Shown in pieces: positions 37,931-48,511 of a stretch of DNA of 64,000 nt. The translations under genes and the position numbers were made by a program. The notes beneath the pieces were generated by a model. That model saw nothing but the letters and a program-made list of their open reading frames with translations, was not told where the DNA came from and searched no databases. The stretch is from Chalara sp. BL73 (taxonomy: Eukaryota; Ascomycota; Leotiomycetes; Helotiales): NCBI GenBank assembly GCA_918026815.1, contig CAKJVC010000104.1, forward strand, positions 62,001-126,000. The letters are read 5' to 3'. Position 1 is the first letter of the stretch, and every line of letters starts with the position of its first letter.

Positions 37931-38308
37931 ATGCTGCTTTTTTTATTAAAAAAACAGCAGACTTCGAGTTTAAAACTCGCAATTTTCGCGCAACGAAAAC
38001 AAACGAAAATAACTAAAGCCGAAACAAAAGCGAAACGCAAAACAAACATAGTAGTAGTAATAATAGTAGTAATAATAATAGTAATAGTAATAGTAATAGT
38101 ATTAGTAATAGTATTGCAAAAAAAAAAAAAAACGCAGTTAAACGGAAAAAAAACGTTTATTTATAAACTGAAATTCGACTATTACTTATTTCTGTTTATA
38201 ACTAAAAACTATTATTGTTGTTATTTATTTATTTTAAAAATATTATTAATTGTTTTTATTATATTTAGTTTCTGCTTTTTATTGTACTTAAATTGTTGTT
38301 CGCTATAA
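37931..38308 (+). repeat. Trinucleotide-rich stretch in GypsyC-2 tail
   Basis: An open frame of 125 codons here is driven by a GTA/ATA/ATT microsatellite (38049-38115) encoding a Val/Ile run. The corresponding region of GypsyC-1 (about 3.4-3.5 kb) does not keep it open. I do not consider it a gene. Confidence 0.55.
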
Positions 38309-38430
38309 GCTTTTTTCGGCTTACTTTCGATTGTTTTACAAACTAGCTACAATACTAAGCTACAATACTTGCGCTTAAAGTTTACAATACTAATATAAAC
38401 GTCGAAACGACGTTTTAAAAAAAAAAGCAA

Positions 38431-38633
38431 TGTTAAGCGCTAAAATGTCACGTGCTAAAAAGCACTAAAAAAAGCTCGGTAAAAGCACTAAAACTTGGCA
38501 TGTATAAACACGTAAAAAGTCGCCAGAAGTTCGGAAAGTATAAGTAAAAAACTCGGGACGTAGTAAAGAAAGTAGAGATTAGTCTTCGTATTAATTGCAG
38601 TTGACTTGTGCCACCCTACTCCAGCACTTTACA
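38431..38633 (+). repeat. GypsyC-2 3' LTR
   Basis: 203 bp from TGTTAAGCGC to CACTTTACA, followed by ACTAA (38634-38638). It differs from the left LTR mainly by transitions. Contains GTCACGTG. Confidence 0.93.
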
Positions 38634-38960
38634 ACTAAACATACTGCCGAAAACTTTAATATTAAATAAAGTAAATAAACGCAAATTATAATTTTGTGTT
38701 TATAACGCCGAAAAATTCCAAAATATGTTATACAAGTTTAAAACATTTTATAATAAATATTTCAAAACTAACAAACTTACGGTAAATTTATAATACTAAT
38801 TTAACTATTATTTACAAAACAAAGAACTAGCGAATTGTTCGGACAATAATAAGCAAAACAAGCTATATAAACTTAAATAGTCAATTTTTAATTTTTAATT
38901 TCCCATTTTAATTTTTGGTTTATTACAGCTTAAAAGCAAACTATACTTAAAAAAAAGTAA
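38634..38960 (+). mobile_element. GypsyD copy 2, right part
   Basis: Continues copy 2 after the GypsyC-2 insertion: ACTAAACATACTGCCGAAAA matches copy 1 near 30200. It ends in the purine tract AAAAAAAAGTAA before the decayed LTR. Confidence 0.85.
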
Positions 38961-39380
38961 TATTACAGCCCTGGTTTTATTTTGCTTAAAACTTTTTGGA
39001 TGCTCGGCTTTTAATATTACAGGACTCGCTTATACTGACCTTTAGCTAGTCTCCTGTATATAAAAGTGTTTTGGTGTAGTGGGCGACTCCGCTAGCTTTT
39101 CGATTTTGTGAGCCACGTGGCGAACACCTAAGCAAGGCGATTGTACAAAAAAACAGTAATTTTAATTTTTTCCGCGAAAATAAAAGTTAATAAAAGTTTA
39201 ATATAATATTACAAATACGATTTAATAAATTTTAAAAAAAGCAGTTTAAAAATGGATTAATATAAAAATACTAAACTAAAAAAAAACTCTCGGGAGCGAT
39301 CGGCTAAATTAGGTTCCAAGTCCATGGGCCATTAGTCCCAATTAAAGAACACACAATAGTTAGTCACGTGCTAACTGGCA
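38961..39380 (+). repeat. Decayed LTR fragments (GypsyD and TGTCACG families)
   Basis: 38961 starts as TATTACAG, the G-to-A form of the GypsyD LTR start, and follows that LTR to about 39074. After unrelated sequence, 39262-39380 matches the interior and end of the LTR family at 30907-31089 (ATACTAAACTAA, CTCGGGAGC, GCCATTAGTCCCA). Edges and target duplications could not be defined. Confidence 0.6.
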
Positions 39381-39741
39381 TATACTGACCACCAAGCGAC
39401 TTTTGCTTTCTGGGATCGGCCTATATATAAGTCAATTAATGAGCCAGCCAAGATTGCAGACGTAGAACGTGTGGGGGATATTTTAAGAGGCAATTAATAC
39501 GGTTTCACTGCAAATGATCAAATATCAATCACCAAAGTATGCCTGAGGCTGAAGCCTCCAATTTTAGACACATAATTATAGCCAAATAATATTTTCCAAC
39601 TTTGTGGAAAACTTCAAGATTTGGTCTTTCACAATCTAAAGTAGCTGTAATATAATTTCAATCATTTCTTGGACAGAGCTCGAGAATTGTATTACACGAG
39701 GCTTTCTCAACTTTTGTTAAAACTCCCTTAAGACCCTCTCT
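39381..39741. other. Junction from repeat block to gene island
   Basis: Normal-composition non-coding DNA downstream of the first P450 gene, holding its likely 3' untranslated region and a TATATATAAG word near 39420. No gene seen. Confidence 0.4.
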
Positions 39742-41822
39742 TTAGTCGATTGTAGAGTAGCCTGATTCAGCACCATATAGTACGCAGTTCATCCGCACCT
39801 GAGGCAATCCCACCCAGCTCTCACCTCGCAGAACAAAATCTTTTCCTGTGTGTGGCTCATCCACCAGAGATAATAAATAATGATAAACAACCTCTCCAGT
39901 GAGAGCGCGTACCATCCGATCTGCAATATATTTGCCTAGACATTGCCTGGGGCCGAACCCGAACCGCCAGAGGTGGTATCGGTACTGCTCACGTGTCACC
40001 ACCCAGAATTAGTCGGGGATTCTTGACTTCATCTCACCTGCTGGCTAGTTAACTCTTCAAAACGACGAGGATTATATTCTGTACCATTGACCCAAAAAGG
40101 GTTTTCGACATTTATAGCATACGAATCCACGATAATATCGACCTTTGTTTAAATTAAGTACTTCTCCTATATATAGGTGTTTGGCTTACCAACATTTCGA
40201 GGCACAACAAACTGTCCGATCACTTTCTCATTTGTTGCCGATTCGGGGTTCGAGAAAGCTAGGGAATCAGAGATTATATCGAGTGCAGCAAAGGGCAGTG
40301 TGGGGTTTACATACACAGTATAGGTCTCAGACGCGATGATTCAAGGACGCAGAACGCCAATAAGGTATCAGATCGATTGAGATACATCAGCCACTCGGTT
40401 TGCGATAAAGACCGATGCTTGGCGACCTCGTCTCGCAGCTCATGCTGGACTTTAGGGTGCTGAGCCAGAAGGACATGATTCCAAGACACGGCACTAGCTG
40501 TAACGTCGAGATTTGCGAAGAGAGATTCATCGATACTCTGAGTACACTATAGTTAATCATTGTCAGCAGTTTCTGAAAAAGACAATGCTCAATCGCCGAC
40601 GGACCTCTTCTACAGTTAGCGAGCCACTCATAACCTGATCCCATAGAGATACAATTGCAGCGTGTTTTTGGCGAGCCTTGCATTGTTTGTATGCCTCTAT
40701 TATAAATGCCTGCCATCTACTCTTGTACTTGAGAAGGTTTCTGCGGACCTTGGTTGGGAAATACTTGGCCAGAATACTTCGATTACTGCCTCCTTTGATG
40801 GCCTCTTTAAATAGGTCTTCACGTTCTGGTACCATTTCACGTAGCTCCTGCTCTTGTTCATCAGAGAGCTCACCAAAAAATATCTCTGCCACTACCAAGA
40901 AAGGAAACATTTTCAAATCCTCGACCACATCAATTTGTGAGGTTGCATCAAAACCTTTTACAGCCGTGGGTAAGTTTTGGACAAATATCTCAGCTTGCGT
41001 CGAGATCCTCTGCATTTTTGAAGCAATCATTGGTAGAGAAAAGCTTGCTTCAAGGTGAGGACGAAGCCTAAGCCAACGACGGCCGCTTACTAGGCCCACA
41101 GCAGAGCCTAATAACTCTCCAAAAAGCCACCCGGAATTGTTGTTGGCTGCTTTTTGGTGCTGATTTGAGTCACGGAAGTATGATCGTAGGTGCTCAGGTT
41201 CTGTAAGAACTCTACATATCTAGATGGTCAGAAGGTCGATATTCCATGTATTCACCCTTTGCTACGACTAGAGTAATAAAAGCCTTTGCACAGCAGGAAA
41301 TATTGCACACTTACATTTCCGGCTTAAAACCTGACCATATCTGATACAACGGGCCCATTTCTCGCTGCCATCGCCTTGATACTGATCGACCCGCGAAAAA
41401 CTTTTGTGTTCCTTGCCCATTTGGCCACTCGAAGTCCAGACACGGAATCTCTGAGCGACTATTCTGGAACCGACGGTGAATGGCAGCTTGCCTTAATATC
41501 CACTAATGACATACACAATAATTTAACTCGCTGTGTCTAGGTGCATTCATCGATCTGTGGTTCTGTGGGTACTTACATTTGCGAGGATCGACAAAGCCAT
41601 CATGTGGATCTTAGGCTTATATCTTGCTAGACAATACAAATAAAGTCCTAAAAGAAGTATGATGACACTAATCTGCGAGTTACCAAGAATCAAGTTCTCT
41701 ATTGTTGCTCGGACTGTGTAAGGTGTAATGCGATAAAACATGGTCAAGTTTATGGGGGTTGATCTTCGAAAGGAGAAAATGTTAACCCAGGAGAAGAGAT
41801 GTGTGCAGAAGTATGGCCGCAC
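39742..41822 (-). CDS. Cytochrome P450 (ETP-cluster type)
   Basis: Seven exons on the minus strand: 41577-41822, 41315-41502, 40605-41211, 40315-40546, 40194-40258, 40038-40142, 39742-39984. They give 561 aa from the most upstream Met, or 534 from MFYRITPYTV, which sits closer to the membrane segment ISVIILLLGLYLYCL and may be the true start. The heme loop FGFGPRQCLG has its Cys at residue 496 of the long form. A C-helix WLRLRPHL and a K-helix-region segment FCVLESSRLRP (E-S-S-R) are present. The I-helix reads SLFANLDVTASAVSWN, without the usual A/G-G-x-D/E-T-T. Expected role: oxidation of the diketopiperazine core or later tailoring, anchored at the ER. Two splice sites are less certain: donors GTCCGT (at 40604) and GTTGGT (at 40193). 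Its promoter is shared with the cyclotransferase gene. Confidence 0.88.
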
Positions 41823-42271
41823 TCTGGTTTAATTCTTGGTGTAATATCCTAGGAACTGAGATGCTACTGATGGATAGTGCGGCCCCTGCCTGATACAACT
41901 CGGTTACCGCTTTTCACCACCCTAAACTCAATTTTTGGCGTGGTGACGCATAATCGGCCTAACCCGCAATCCACAATACTAGCGCTAGGGCGTAACGTAA
42001 GGTTTTTTTGTAGTTTTTATATCCTGTAATCTCGTCAATGGGTGGGTCTCATCTCGAAGTTAATAGAATGGTGAATAGTAGGTGGAAACATGGCGGCATA
42101 ACAAGCCCTGAATTTAATAAGCAGTTCAAGATGATACTCAACCGGCTACCGAAAATTGAATTCTCAAAGGTGTATTAAAGTGGGCGAATTTGCCAAGTTG
42201 CAACTTGATTTGCCATCCTATATGCCTGTCGCCAGCTGTCTTAACCCCCCAAAATTGAAACTACCAAAATA
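41823..42271. promoter_or_regulatory. Divergent promoter, P450 / GliK-like gene
   Basis: 449 bp between two divergently transcribed cluster genes. It contains the CGG-N3-CCG palindrome listed separately. No open frame. Confidence 0.6.
42142..42152. promoter_or_regulatory. CGG-N3-CCG motif (CCGGCTACCGA)
   Basis: Matches TCGG-N3-CCGA at 7 of 8 fixed positions with an intact CGG-N3-CCG core. It lies 120 bp upstream of the GliK-like start and 320 bp upstream of the P450 start. Confidence 0.5.
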
Positions 42272-43132
42272 ATGTCCTGGCAAGGGGATTCCAAAATCTG
42301 GTATTTTGCTTACGGTTCAAATATGAAGGCTTCAGTCATGAAGGGCCGGTCAATTACTCCATACGACAAAGTGAGTGTGGTGGTACCAACTCATGTGCTG
42401 AATTTCGACATCTCCGGCTTCCCTTATAGTGAACCAGCATTCGCTAGCATCTCAAACCGTACAACAACTCCAACCGACACAGTGTTCTGTCCCGATGCCT
42501 CGACTCAGATGCCATCCGTACACGGCATCGCCTACCTCATATCTCTAGACGACTACCGGCGCCTTGTTGTGAGCGAGGGCGGCGGAGTTGCTTATAAAGA
42601 AATAAAATTGGAGGCAATGGTACTCGGGGAAAGTAATGGCTCCTCCCCGCAGCCTGGGCATATCCTTGTTGTCCAAACGTTGGAGGCCAAGTACTCATTC
42701 CGACCCAACGGTGGTCCAAGCCAGAGATATTTGGTAAGTCTCAAACCCCGGCTCTTGTACTTTATAGTCTGTAGTCCCGGCTGTTATTGTGAAATTCTGC
42801 TGAACTAACACATTTTTGGGGACCCGCAGGATCTTCTGAGGGATGGCGCTGCGGAGCATCAACTGCCCTCCAGCTATCAAGAATACCTAAGGCGGGTTGG
42901 CGTATATACACCACCAGCGTCGCTCCGCACAAGGCTTGGTGGCCTCATATTCTTGGCCATTTGGCGACCAGTATTACGGCAGATAGTGGGGTACATGAAA
43001 CAGAACGTAGATGAACATGGCCACTGCGAGAAATGGATTGCGAACCTGATTGTATATTGCTATAGAGCAATGTGGGCGAGCCACAATTTGGTTCACGCAA
43101 GAATCTGGGGACATGGTGATGGTAGGCACTGA
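42272..43132 (+). CDS. gliK: GliK-like gamma-glutamyl cyclotransferase
   Basis: Two exons (42272-42733, 42830-43132) with a GTAAGT...CAG intron give 254 aa. The gamma-glutamyl cyclotransferase fold is marked by the substrate loop FAYGSNM at residues 12-18 and a candidate catalytic Glu102 in SEGGGVAYKE. The C-terminal exon adds a helical region with a short hydrophobic stretch (LGGLIFLAIW) and a YxxRxG segment typical of the fungal GliK group. In the gliotoxin pathway GliK removes the gamma-glutamyl groups from the bis-glutathione adduct. It is divergent from the first P450, and the second P450 follows about 950 bp downstream on the same strand. The frame is intact. Confidence 0.88.
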
Positions 43133-43836
43133 TGTTGGAGCTTTAGAAAGACGCTTGAACTCTTAAATTAAATGAACGTATTATTGAAAACTTCAGCGTT
43201 CCGAGAGAGAAATCTAGACTTGAGGATGTTGAGCATATTGAACGCTCTCTTGACCTGGGTAATAATAATAGCATTGACATTCTATCCCGACAGAATCGCG
43301 TAACAGATCCTTTATATCAAATTTACTATAATGGGGTAATTAGGCGACTTCTACATTTTATATAATCTACAACTTAGTATATAAAATCGCTTTTCCATCG
43401 CTGTAGTATATTTTAGAATACTGTAGTATTTTAACTCTAAACTAATATAATAAAAGGTAAAAAGGACCTACATTAAAGTTTAAAGGAAAAGTTGCGAAAA
43501 ATTCACAAAGTTCCGATATTTACAAATTTTAATAAACTATATTATACTTTTTATAATATTTTTAAAGCCCTTTAAAAATTAACCTACATTTATCCTGGTG
43601 CATAAATATTAAAAAAAACCCCCCAAAAAAACCTCAATTTGTTTTGCTAACTTTAAAATTATTTAAAATATATACTGGATTGTAAGATATTTTGGAAACG
43701 GTGAGTGGGAAATAAAACTAAATTTACAACTTCTTATTTAGCATTAATAATTTTTGTAATTAAAAAAATATTACAAAGTGTTAACTCAAAACCTTTTTAG
43801 CTACAATGCTACAAGGTTATGTTTCTTGCTGTACCG
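43133..43836. other. AT-rich insertion between GliK-like gene and second P450
   Basis: After a short normal 3' region, about 43320-43800 is markedly AT-rich with short palindromic words such as TTTATATAATC...TAGTATATAAA, and looks like a degraded small transposon. No ends or target duplication were found. A 60-codon frame at 43806-43988 overlaps the promoter motif and is not supported as a gene. Confidence 0.4.
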
Positions 43837-43847
43837 CCGGTCACCGA
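43837..43847. promoter_or_regulatory. CGG-N3-CCG motif (CCGGTCACCGA)
   Basis: Seven of eight fixed positions of TCGG-N3-CCGA, core CGG-N3-CCG intact. It lies about 235 bp upstream of the second P450 start. Confidence 0.5.
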
Positions 43848-44082
43848 CTCCATTCTTTTGAGATGACTGCAAGAATCACGGCCACCGAGAAGGAAAGGGA
43901 TATCTTATCGCTCCACAAACGCTACGGTAAAGGTCTAACTATGTTCCTCCACGACGCAAAGCGTATCACAGGGCTCGGGAATTTGTGACTTAAACATAGC
44001 TGGCAATCATCAGGGTCCATAACACATCGACATAGTTGCGGTTCTTCTAATTCACAATCACGGCTTGTTGTTTATTTTCATC

Positions 44083-45728
44083 ATGCTTAACCTACTAGAT
44101 TTATCCCGGACCTTACCAAAAACCTTACTGGATCTAGGCGGATCTAGGTGGATACTAGCTTTTGGAATTGGAGTCGCACTGTATGTCGTTTTGCTTGCCC
44201 AGTTTCGACTGATTAATCACCCGCTAGCGAGCGTTCCTGGACCAAAACTGGCAGCACTGACAGGGTGGTATGAAACGTACTACGACTGCGTGTTGAGCGG
44301 CAGATACACATTGAAGATCGAGGAGATGCACAAGAGATATGGTACGCAGTAGTTACCGCAGTACGCTTCTTCGTGCTAATTATTACCTAAGGCCCAATTG
44401 TCCGGGTTAACCCTCGAGAGGTACATATTGATGACCCATTATTCTATAATCTTCTGTACAATGTCCAGAACAAACTTGATAAAGACTCGTGGTACTATCG
44501 ATTCAATGGGGACTTCAGTTCTACATTTGCAACAGTCGACGCAGAAACGCATCAGACACGCCGAAGGGCGGTGTCGAGATACTTTTCTCCATCAGCATTG
44601 ACGGCGCTACAATTTGTTGTGCAAAGGAACATAAAAACCCTGTGCGACCGCTTGAATCTTTCCAAAGTCAAGGACGATCCTGTCAACTTATCGGATGCGT
44701 TCAGAAGTTTCACTACAGATACTGTAACCCAACATTGCCTCCCCGAAGGAACAAAATTTCTCGAATCGGCTGACCTTGGGCACAACTATCATGGTTGGGT
44801 ACGCACTTTCGGTTACATGTCAATTCTGAATCGACACCTCCTATTCCTGATGCCGACTTTCAAGATGATTCCATTTTGGGTAGTGAAGCCAGTCGCCACA
44901 CAAGGTTGCCTCGAGTCTTATAAGTTGCAGACAGTAAGTGAAGAATTTGCCATGCTACTGCTTAGCTCATTGAGGCAGAAAATTGCTAGGCAAGCACACG
45001 CTGCCTTCCATGCAAAAGGAAAAAGCGCTAGAACGTTGCTCGAAGGGATAGTCAACGCGGATCTGCCAGAGCTTGACAGGACCCTAGAACGTGCCATAGA
45101 TGAAACGCACACGTTTGTTGGTGCTGGGTCAGAGACTACAGCTAGCACAATGGACCAAATAACATTTCATGTCCTATCAAATCCTGTAATCCTCCGGAGA
45201 TTACGCAACGAGCTTAAAGATGTGGCAAGCCACGATGCGCTGAATTCATTTGAGGCCTTAAGGCAAATCCCGTACTTGATGGCTGTAGTAAACGAAGGCC
45301 TCCGCATAACCAGTAGTGTAGCTGGACGACTTCCGCGAGTTAATCCAAGGGCGGCAATGACTTACGGTTCCTACCACCTGCCACCTGGAACGGTAATGAG
45401 CATGGGGATACGGAGCATGCACTACAACCCCAACATCTATGTTGACCCGTTCAGATTTGATCCAGACCGATGGCTCAATGTGGGCAACCGCCAACAGCTT
45501 GATTCCTGTCTTGTCCCCTTTGGGCGAGGTTCTAGAGCATGTATCGGGAAAGACTTTGCAACTATTGAATTGGTAATGTTGACGGCGAATCTATTTGCTC
45601 GATTTGAACTTGAGCTCTACAACACGACTGCGAAAGATATTAAAATGGAGCACGAATTCTTCTCTGCTTTCGCAGCGAAAAGCTCTGCTGGTATTTTGGT
45701 AAAGGTCAAAAGGGAGTTAGCCTTTTGA
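44083..45728 (+). CDS. Cytochrome P450 (second, ETP-cluster type)
   Basis: Two exons (44083-44341, 44392-45728) with a 50-bp GTACGC...AAG intron give 531 aa. An N-terminal membrane anchor ([19 protein letters not shown]) is followed by the proline hinge [11 protein letters not shown]. The oxygen-binding I-helix is GAGSETTAS (residues about 330-338), the K-helix pair is in NEGLR (Glu388/Arg391), and the heme loop is [10 protein letters not shown] with Cys470. The segment [19 protein letters not shown] before [13 protein letters not shown] is characteristic of the benzoate-4-hydroxylase/trichodiene-oxygenase-like group (GxxSTFATxD). Likely role: oxidative tailoring in the ETP pathway at the ER membrane. 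The foldback transposon lies just downstream. Intact; substrate unknown. Confidence 0.92.
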
Positions 45729-45955
45729 TAACAGATCTTTGTAGATTATTGCTAGGCGTTTCGTCCTGGAGGTGGTTCAGATCTTGCAACTGGATTTTGA
45801 TATCCGGTTACATAAATTACATGTAGAATAGAAGGTCAATGGATCCTGCGAGAGAGGGCAATGCCGAGGCTGGGTGGAATATAATTGTTCTAGGCAGAGC
45901 GAAGGAAGTCACTTCTCTACCACGTTGTCGGCGACCCCATGTTTAGGAAGTGATA
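45729..45955. other. 3' region of second P450
   Basis: Short normal-composition stretch ending in the TA duplicated by the foldback element. Nothing else is seen. Confidence 0.4.
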
Positions 45956-46761
45956 AGTCCCTGCACCCCCATTTGGATCACCCCCCCATTTGGATACCTT
46001 TTACACCAAAAATCGCGATTTTGAGATATTTTTAATTTCACCAACTTTTAATATAATTAAATAAAACTTGAAATAAAAGTTTAACATAGTAAATTCAGCT
46101 GAAAGAAAATATATAAAAAATTTTAAACTTAAAATAAATGAAAAATTCAATTTTAAAGTTGCGATTTTCGGTTACTTACAAATTTGTATGTAAAATGCAA
46201 TTTTATTAAATCTTTAATAACTTTATTAAAAAAATATTAAAAATAAAAATAAAATTTTAATTAAATCACTATAAATAAACTTATTATTTATATTTTTTAT
46301 TAATAAAAGTATAGTGTTTTGCTGTGTGTATTATATTTTATTTACTTTTCTATACAAAAAATTTGTATGAAAATATCTTTTTTTTAAAATTATAAGTTTT
46401 CCACCAATTATTGTTTTGTTTTTTTTAGATTAATATATACTTTTATTTATAACAATATAATTATATTTTTATTTTTAATATTTTTTTTAATAGAGTTATT
46501 AAAAATTTAATAAAATTGCATTTTACATATAAATTTGTATATAACCGAAAATCGCAGCTTTAAAGTTAAATTTCTTACTTGTTTTATTTTTTATAAACTT
46601 TAAATTTTAAAAATAAGCTTGCCTATATATAGAAAATTTTTATTTTTATTTTTATTTAATTATATTAAAAAATCGTGGAGTTAGAAAGGCCTCAAAATCG
46701 TGATTTTTGGTGTAAAAGGTGATCTAAATGGGGGGGTGATCCAAATGGGGGTACAGGGACT
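45956..46761. mobile_element. Foldback MITE, TA target site
   Basis: An 806-bp element that is nearly one long inverted repeat. The outer about 70 bp pair closely (AGTCCCTGCACCCCCATTTG at the left; the right end reads AGTCCCTGTACCCCCATTTG on the other strand), and the inner arms still pair, for example around GCGATTTTCGGTTA and GTAAAATGCAATTTTATTAA. TA flanks it on both sides (45954-45955, 46762-46763), pointing to pogo/Tc1-type mobilisation. It has no coding capacity and is AT-rich between the GC-containing tips. It is inserted between two cluster genes that converge (P450 plus, GliT-like minus), leaving both intact. Confidence 0.92.
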
Positions 46762-46977
46762 TAGCAGACAAATCGTTATCATAGCTCACAAATTTCTCTT
46801 TAACGTACCAATAACAAAACACAACAGGAATGAAATAAAGGCTTCATGATGCCCAATGCACGCGATACGAGTTTATTGCCAAGTTTATCTAATTCAAGAG
46901 AATAAGGCGAAAACAATTCACTTATACCGTGGATGGCATCTACAACGTGAAAGCTTCAAAGTTGCATCCGACTGCCA

Positions 46978-48042
46978 TTAGGAATCCTCTACTTGAAGTT
47001 GAAATGCTAAGCCACCCGCTGCACAAGTCCCCATCGCCACTGACTGAGTGACTGTTTTCAGAAACGTCGCATTGTCGCCAACGGCAAAAACTCCTGGCAT
47101 GCTGGTCTCGTAAAATGGTGGTTTTACTGCGATGTCACCATTCTCAGTCATATCCAGAGATAGCTGCTGGGCAAACGGCCCATTGACACGGGTTCGCGGC
47201 GAGTGCACCTTCGAGACTTGTGTGTTAGTGCATCCATATATTCATCTAGCCTGAGTCTGGCCTACCAGGAAGCCTTCTGTGGTGACAGCGCTTGGCTTGT
47301 CAAAATGTAGAACCATTTCAGTTCCCGCTCTGCCCTTCTCAAGATGCGACAAAGGTCTCGAGTCAACGATCATTCCTGTGTTGTCTACTTCTGCCTGAAG
47401 CTCCTCGCTTAGTGCAACATTTCCATTTGTATATATAGTAACTTGTTTTGTTAGCCGTCGGGCCATTCGCGCCAGATGGAGCGCTCGCTGCGTATTTGCC
47501 ACCGCTTCCACAGCTAAGACGCCGGCAGACGCAACTCCTCGTTCTTCATATCCGTCGCAAAACAAGCAATGGAAGCTGTGACGGGGATAGTAAGCCTATG
47601 CTTGTCTACTGAAGCAGTATTAAAAATGTACGCACATCCCTGCGGCCCAACCATCCGCGTAGCCATCGATATCTGGGAGGATATCCTCCACACCTGTGGC
47701 AAGGACTAGCTTCTTGCCCAGCCACACGTGTCCTGTTACATCGATGGCCTCAAAGAGCCCAGACGCAGTCTTCTTGACCTCTTTAATCGTTACTTTCTGA
47801 AAGTTGATGGTTGTATATCGCTTCAAGATGTCATTTCGAGCGGCGTCACGAAACTCGGTTGGCTTGCGATGATCCCAGGTAACCACATTATGCATATTAC
47901 GTGACAACTGATTTCTGTAAACACCAGAATCGAACACGACGGCAGTGTGAAGCTGACGAGCGAGACCCGTCGCTACGGACAATCCGGCTGGGCCACTTCC
48001 GATAACCAGGGCGTCTAGCAGCATTATTGCAGTTGAATTCAT
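46978..48042 (-). CDS. gliT: GliT-like dithiol oxidase (thioredoxin reductase fold)
   Basis: Three minus-strand exons (47636-48042, 47266-47575, 46978-47208) give 315 aa. FAD-binding GSGPAGLS is at residues 15-22, followed by TWDHRKP, a redox pair CLFC (139-142) in [12 protein letters not shown], and a C-terminal FAD motif [11 protein letters not shown] (GD at 283-284). These are the hallmarks of the ETP oxidoreductases GliT and SirT, which form the transannular disulfide and thereby protect the producer; they use oxygen rather than NADPH-dependent thioredoxin. Length is close to the family (about 330 aa). It diverges from the DUF1857 gene with a shared 469-bp promoter carrying a CGG-N3-CCG motif. 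Intact frame. A retained GliT alone could also serve self-protection without production. Confidence 0.92.
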
Positions 48043-48511
48043 GTCGCAACTAGGTGGTATCTCAAATTAGATAAATAGGTATATAAAGTTAGACCGGTGA
48101 GTGATCCTTTGCGCGAAGCCTTTTGGGGGCTCTGCCCCTTTGTAAATTTCTCGGAAACTTTTCGCCATGTTCTCGGAGACTTTACCACTTTTAAGAATAT
48201 CTCCCACCCAATAGCCCTGGTTGGCAGCGTGGGCACCTATAACAATCCCTAGATCGATATCAGCCCAGAATAGTGGTGAAGTTGGTATGGTTATTGCAGC
48301 CGCCCGCTCCCCGATGCGTTCACCTTCTCTTTCGGCAACCGGCCAAGGTTGTCTTGGTCATTGATATTGAAAGTTGCTTCTTTGGTAAGTATATCTTGTA
48401 CTGTTGCGCGTTACTAGTGTCCATGCCTTGTACATTCAAGATTCATCTCTGCTCATCCATTCCACAAGGTTATACTTTCCAGCTTCTCCCCCTGTTCGCA
48501 CAGGCGAAGAT
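48043..48511. promoter_or_regulatory. Divergent promoter, GliT-like / DUF1857 gene
   Basis: 469 bp between start codons. It includes the motif at 48332-48342. Short open frames on both strands here (48039-48236 minus, 48273-48617 plus) show no family resemblance and are taken as chance or leader sequence. Confidence 0.6.
48332..48342. promoter_or_regulatory. CGG-N3-CCG motif (TCGGCAACCGG)
   Basis: Seven of eight fixed positions of TCGG-N3-CCGA, core intact, centrally placed between the divergent GliT-like and DUF1857 genes (about 290 and 170 bp from their starts). Confidence 0.55.

Larger units (their letters stand above)
31885..38633 (+). mobile_element. GypsyC-2, complete Ty3/gypsy LTR retrotransposon, mutated
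   Basis: 203-bp LTRs at 31885-32087 and 38431-38633, with a 5-bp target duplication ACTAA on both sides (31880-31884, 38634-38638). Plus-strand coding order is gypsy-like: gag opening (32062-32289), reverse transcriptase (about 34.2-35.2 kb, active-site box 34595-34606), then the zinc-binding domain of integrase (about 35.98-36.13 kb). A GC-poor, repeat-laden tail (37.3-38.3 kb) precedes the 3' LTR. It is inserted in GypsyD copy 2. Every coding block is broken by stops. Confidence 0.95.

Noticed and set aside
40563..41099. A separate 178-codon gene on the minus strand
   Set aside because: It is the third exon of the P450 plus read-through into the next intron.
42537..42880. Minus-strand open frames over the GliK-like gene
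   Set aside because: Antisense shadows of a well-supported exon; no family resemblance.
43806..43988. 60-codon frame before the second P450
   Set aside because: It covers the promoter motif, lacks splice continuation, and has no recognisable domain.
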